NCBI RefSeq assembly: GCF_019649055.1
Contig: NW_026570295.1
Location: forward strand, 496,001-560,000
DNA length: 64,000 nucleotides
Source of the DNA: Paramacrobiotus metropolitanus
Lineage: Eukaryota > Tardigrada > Eutardigrada > Parachela > Macrobiotidae
Direction: 5' to 3'
Below are positions 60,553 through 64,000 of this stretch, piece by piece. The notes beneath the pieces were generated by a model. It worked only from the letters and a program-made list of their open reading frames with translations, did not search any database and was not told the origin of the DNA. A program made the translations under genes and the position numbers. Numbering within the stretch: position 1 is the stretch's first letter; each line of letters begins with the position of its first letter.

Positions 60553-61008
60553 TCAGTCAAAAACGCATGACCAAACCATAGGTGGGATAAAGTTCTTCAT
60601 TTCCTGCTCAGTCATAATCCAATGGTATTTTTGTAGTTTAAATGGCCAATATGGAACTATATCGCGGGGCAAAATTTCTGGTTGGTAAATGGAAATACTG
60701 GCCATGAATTCAAGGTAATGATTATGGTATTCGAGATGCCATTCAAGGTCTGGTTCGTAATCTCCAACGTATGAGCAGCATACTGGTGTTTTTCGGTACT
60801 CGACAATATGTGGACATTTGGCGTGAGTTGGCATGATGTAAGGGCTGATTTCGTAATGACGGTAACGGTCAGAATGTGTTTCGATTTTTTCAATAAAGGG
60901 GGTCCAAAATCCACATTTGACACACAGATACGAGTCTGGGTCAGAGGAAAAATAATAAGTCGGTGCAAAGTCTTTCGGATAAAGGAATGAACTAAAATAA
61001 CACGTCAA
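60553..61008 (-). CDS. zinc-finger-like protein Z2 of the minus-strand cluster
   Basis: 151 residues, intronless. Reads YLCVKCGFWTPFIEKIETH with a paired H, then AKCPHIVEYRKTPVCCSY and HLEYHNHYLEFM, a second irregular Cys/His unit. The end YHWIMTEQEMKNFIPPM matches HHWTAPEEQQFANAL of Z1. Start taken at the first Met; a nearby Met could also serve. Function unknown. Confidence 0.55.
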   Translation of the reverse strand: MTCYFSSFLYPKDFAPTYYFSSDPDSYLCVKCGFWTPFIEKIETHSDRYRHYEISPYIMPTHAKCPHIVEYRKTPVCCSYVGDYEPDLEWHLEYHNHYLEFMASISIYQPEILPRDIVPYWPFKLQKYHWIMTEQEMKNFIPPMVWSCVFD

Positions 61009-61272
61009 ATTGCTAACTGGAATAAATTGCTGAATTATTCGTTCGTGTACGCGCGAAAATCGTTGGTTATGATATTTTTACTTGTTTAAAATTTGGAGAA
61101 CTGATTTTACGGAGAAGAAAACGAGAAAAAAAATGAATTTAATTTTAGAGTTTAATTAGAAATTAAAGATTTTACTCAGAGAAAAAAGAATTTAGAACTG
61201 GTAAGATAAAAACTCCAGGTATAAGAACCTATGCGGAGTTTAAAAATATTTGATAATAGTAAAGTGGAGAAG

Positions 61273-62220
61273 CTAATATTCTGTTTCGCTGGGATATTCT
61301 TGGAAAATTTGGTCGGTTGGTGTGGAAGTGGATATATTTGCTGTGGATAGCTGGTAAATCAAATTACGATGTTCTTCAGCAAGACGAGGATTATAAAGTA
61401 TCCAATATTTTAGGCATTTCGCGATCGCTGAAACCTCTGTCATTATTTGGATATATTGACAGAAGCGATCGAACAGCAGGAAATTATGGAATTTGGCAAC
61501 TGTTTGCCACATATTAAAATTTTCAAGAGGATCTCTGTTTATAATAACGGTTTCCATCGAGTTGAAGAAATGGTCTTTCTTCGGAGTTGCAAGTATGTTT
61601 GGTTCGATAGAAGTGATATTTTCTTGTCGAATAATAGCGTCCAAAACATCAGTAAGTTCGTGTACCAGTTCTGGATTTGGAGGTTGAAATTCGTTAAAGG
61701 AGGCTGAATGATCGCGGACATGTGTGATCATCGTGTCAAGAAGTGCTGAAAATTGTAGTTCTTGAAATACCCGTTTGAGGATATCATCAAATTTAGAAAT
61801 ATTTTGTATTTCAAGGGGTTGTCGAAGGCCGCCTGGAGGGAAAAACGATGTATTATTTTTATAGTTGTATAGGAAATCGGAGTATTCAATAACATTGCTC
61901 CAAGAATTGCAAAAAGATCCTGGCGGGTTATTATGATAATTTGAGAAAATGTTCCATGAAGAACAGATAGACGGGGGGGGTTTGATAGGGTAGAGCACAG
62001 TGATATTTTCTTCAAATAAGTAGGGGTTCGGAAATAATCCCCAGAAGGCTTTTCCATCTGCTGTTGTATAAATAAGTTCGACTTTGTTGGGGCTGGGGTC
62101 AAACTCAAAGAGGTCCTCTGGCTGTCGTGGTGGCGGTTCAACGTTTGAAGTATATGATCCATTAATAGTGTAGGGGATTAAGGTAATTCCGATAAATAGG
62201 ATTAATCTGTAGATAAAGAT
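61273..62220 (-). CDS. secreted glycoprotein-like protein G2 (paralogue of G1)
   Basis: About 300 residues; the reading runs from a hydrophobic leader near 62,220 (YRLILFIGITLIPYTING) to a stop at 61,273. It aligns with G1 along its length: FEENITVLYP/IDKNITIIHP, FDDILKRVFQELQFSALLD/FHNLLRRIFQEFEFASLLE, WQTVAKFHNFLLFDRFCQYI/WQLVAKFHNYLLYDNYCRYI and CLKYWILYNPRL/CLKYWVLYNPQL. Several N-x-S/T sites fit an extracellular protein. The exact start is unresolved (no ATG at the leader). No known family. Confidence 0.55.
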   Translation of the reverse strand: MFIYRLILFIGITLIPYTINGSYTSNVEPPPRQPEDLFEFDPSPNKVELIYTTADGKAFWGLFPNPYLFEENITVLYPIKPPPSICSSWNIFSNYHNNPPGSFCNSWSNVIEYSDFLYNYKNNTSFFPPGGLRQPLEIQNISKFDDILKRVFQELQFSALLDTMITHVRDHSASFNEFQPPNPELVHELTDVLDAIIRQENITSIEPNILATPKKDHFFNSMETVIINRDPLENFNMWQTVAKFHNFLLFDRFCQYIQIMTEVSAIAKCLKYWILYNPRLAEEHRNLIYQLSTANISTSTPTDQIFQEYPSETEY

Positions 62221-62362
62221 AAGCTTGTTTCGGATTTTCGGACGAAGAAGTTATTGCAATAACCCGGGAGAGTTCCGGAAGTACAGGGAAAGCGGGAAAA
62301 AAGAAAGGAAAGGATTTTGAAAAATATTTTTTGTAATTTTTATGGTGTGTCTGGCCTGCGCG

Positions 62363-62900
62363 TTAGTATTCCTGTGGGTCTTCGTGTAGATCCGCAAAAG
62401 AGTATTCCTTGAGAGATCCGAGTTTGTCTCCTCGGAAAAGCATGAAGTATTCCATGCATTTGACGAGAAGTATTCTCCCATTAATGTTGCCCGTTCTCAT
62501 GCAATAATCGTGATACATTGATCGTATGATAGATCCTGCGACAGTTTGACTTTCTTTTATTAATTGTTCGGGCGATGGTTTGAATAATATGTTGACTTCT
62601 TCGAAGGAGTAAATTGGGGAAGGAGTAGTAGTTCTAGGGTTGTTGGAGTAATTACTGGAAGGTTCGTAGGCCGAAATAGCATGTATCTTGAGTTGACTAG
62701 ATGCTTTTTTCATGTCGTTCCATGCTCGACTAAGGAGAAGAACGTTTTTGAAGCGAGGCCAGTTTCCCGGATTTTTTAATTCGCGAATAACGTCCGGCCT
62801 ATGTTGGAAGATTTCGTTTTCCGGGACGTTGGTCGTAGAGCAAGTAAGGAAAGGGATAAAGAAGGAAAGGAAAAAAAGATGAATATGTCTGTAAGTAATA
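62363..62900 (-). CDS. secreted protein S, third divergent member of the G family
   Basis: A hydrophobic leader (HLFFLSFFIPFLTC, near 62,880) precedes about 160 residues ending at 62,363. Its C-terminal part YHDYCMRTGNINGRILLVKC-MEYFMLF parallels the YDNYCRYIQIINDTEAIPNC-LKYWVLY part of G1, so I read it as a distant paralogue. The start is unresolved; an overlapping frame (62799-63002) was not chosen. Function unknown. Confidence 0.45.
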
Positions 62901-62949
62901 AGGTAACACGGGCAGTAGGCTGTAATAATCCGTAAGTTTTCCTGTCCTT

Positions 62950-63753
62950 TTAAAATTCCAGGTCATTAAGCGTAAGTGCATCCGGCTGGAAGTCCGCCGC
63001 AACTAAAGTGTTGCGGTAAACATTTGCAAGCTGTGGGTTATAAAGAACCCAGTATTTGAGGCAATTGGGAATTGCTTCGGTATCGTTTATAATTTGGATG
63101 TATCGGCAGTAATTATCGTAGAGTAAATAATTGTGGAACTTGGCAACAAGTTGCCACTGTTGATGCGTGTCTAGGGGGTCCCTGCCTTTTGTTGCTTTTT
63201 CCATGTAATCAAAATAGTAGTCGCGTCGAGAAACATTAAAAAGACGGGGCTCGGAGATGTTGGGTTGATTGGCTGGTTTTGAAAAGAAATCTGCGATATC
63301 TGTTATCTCATGAAAAATTTCGCTATGGGGAATATCGGGTTCTCCTTCTGCTTTCCACTGAATACATTTGGTGATAGGTTGATCTCTGGTAAAGGCGGCT
63401 AAAGATTCTAATAAGGATGCAAATTCGAATTCCTGGAATATTCTGCGCAATAAGTTATGGAAATTAGTAAGATTATGGATTTGGGGGTTATATTGGAACG
63501 CAGTATCGGCTGAATTCTGATTTTTCCATAGATTTTTGTTATTTTCGTGTTTCAGGACAACACTCCATGTGGGACATTTTGGATGAATTATTGTAATATT
63601 TTTGTCGATGAGGAATGGTTCAGGCCATATGCCTACGTGTAGTTCGGGAAGATTGTCGTTGTAGTATAAAATTTCGTGATAGTCAAAATCCGGTTGGGTA
63701 TAGGTAGAATATGGGATAAGTAATAGGAGTAAAAATCTGTTGAAGAAAGACAT
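62950..63753 (-). CDS. secreted glycoprotein-like protein G1
   Basis: 267 residues, intronless, with a clear signal peptide (MSFFNRFLLLLLIPYSTYT). The mature part has five or more N-glycosylation sites (NIT, NLT, NIS, NVS, NDT), is rich in aromatic residues and has few cysteines. There is no C-terminal membrane segment. Conserved with G2 over its whole length, which supports both as real genes. Family unknown; neighbours suggest a role in one pathway with S and G2. Confidence 0.65.
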   Translation of the reverse strand: MSFFNRFLLLLLIPYSTYTQPDFDYHEILYYNDNLPELHVGIWPEPFLIDKNITIIHPKCPTWSVVLKHENNKNLWKNQNSADTAFQYNPQIHNLTNFHNLLRRIFQEFEFASLLESLAAFTRDQPITKCIQWKAEGEPDIPHSEIFHEITDIADFFSKPANQPNISEPRLFNVSRRDYYFDYMEKATKGRDPLDTHQQWQLVAKFHNYLLYDNYCRYIQIINDTEAIPNCLKYWVLYNPQLANVYRNTLVAADFQPDALTLNDLEF

Positions 63754-63786
63754 TTTTCGGTATATTGGTGGATGGTGTTTGGTTGA

Positions 63787-64000
63787 TTATTTGCGATCTT
63801 GATAAGGGTTATACGATTTGGGAGGTTTAATGTTGATTTGAGTTTTGAGCTGCGTTTTGGGTGTTTGAGCCTGTGAAGTAGTGCAAGTTGTCCGGTCTGG
63901 ACTGTCTTCGATTGCTAGTAAGGGAATTTCTTGAGGGGAAGGGGACTTTCCCGAAGCCACTTCTGTACTAGGTATATAGATAACCCCTGTCTTTTCTTCT
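63787..64000 (-). CDS. partial gene running off the window
   Basis: 71 open codons from the window edge to a TAA at 63,787-63,789: Thr/Gln/Pro-rich C-terminus (TTCTTSQAQTPKTQLKTQI, then KPPKSYNPYQDRK). It is the next gene upstream in the minus-strand cluster, 33 bp before G1's start. Too little to assign. Confidence 0.5.
   Translation of the reverse strand, partial: EEKTGVIYIPSTEVASGKSPSPQEIPLLAIEDSPDRTTCTTSQAQTPKTQLKTQINIKPPKSYNPYQDRK

Overview
This window looks like nuclear DNA of a small invertebrate. Spliced genes with GT-AG introns encode a chitin-binding type 2 (CBM14) secreted protein, a MAM-domain surface protein, FMRFamide-type rhodopsin GPCRs and cysteine-rich secreted proteins, which points to an ecdysozoan. 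A tardigrade or arthropod is my guess by gene style; nothing here proves it. No bacterial operons, CRISPR arrays or rRNA genes were seen.

Layout. 0-10.6 kb is an ordinary gene region: a CBM14 protein (minus), a secreted protein built on fourteen 28-residue repeats (plus), an intron-containing tRNA-Asn(GTT), and a two-MAM-domain protein with a GPI-like tail (plus). About 10.5-39 kb is a large direct tandem segmental duplication. Copy A (about 10.5-22.3 kb) holds an intact GPCR, an intact Ser/Gln/Pro-rich secreted protein and an intact two-module LRR-like secreted protein. Copy B (about 23.1-39.0 kb) has the same order, but its GPCR and Ser/Gln/Pro-rich gene are pseudogenes, while its LRR-like gene is open over its full length. 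Copy B has also gained a 51-bp minisatellite and several MITE-like insertions. Both copies end in the first exon of a further GPCR on the plus strand; in copy B that gene is a pseudogene split by a 5'-truncated LINE.

42.3-59.7 kb is a nest of mobile DNA. A small, young, complete-looking non-autonomous LTR element (42,658-44,174) sits in what may be the single visible LTR of a large decayed Ty3/gypsy-like element. That element carries gag, zinc-knuckle, protease, RT and RNase H parts, extra coiled-coil segments, and no integrase core that I can find. A Tc1/mariner transposon with perfect 28-bp inverted repeats (45,758-47,051) lies in its 5' part. The large element is peppered with short perfect hairpins whose stems differ but whose loops repeat (ACACA, ACAAA, TACACAA, TGAA).

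59.8-64 kb is an AT-rich, intronless, tightly packed minus-strand gene cluster running head-on into the retroelement: two related zinc-finger-like proteins, three related secreted glycoprotein-like proteins and one gene running off the window. I recognise none of these families. The cluster next to the hairpin-rich element is the best candidate here for an undescribed system.
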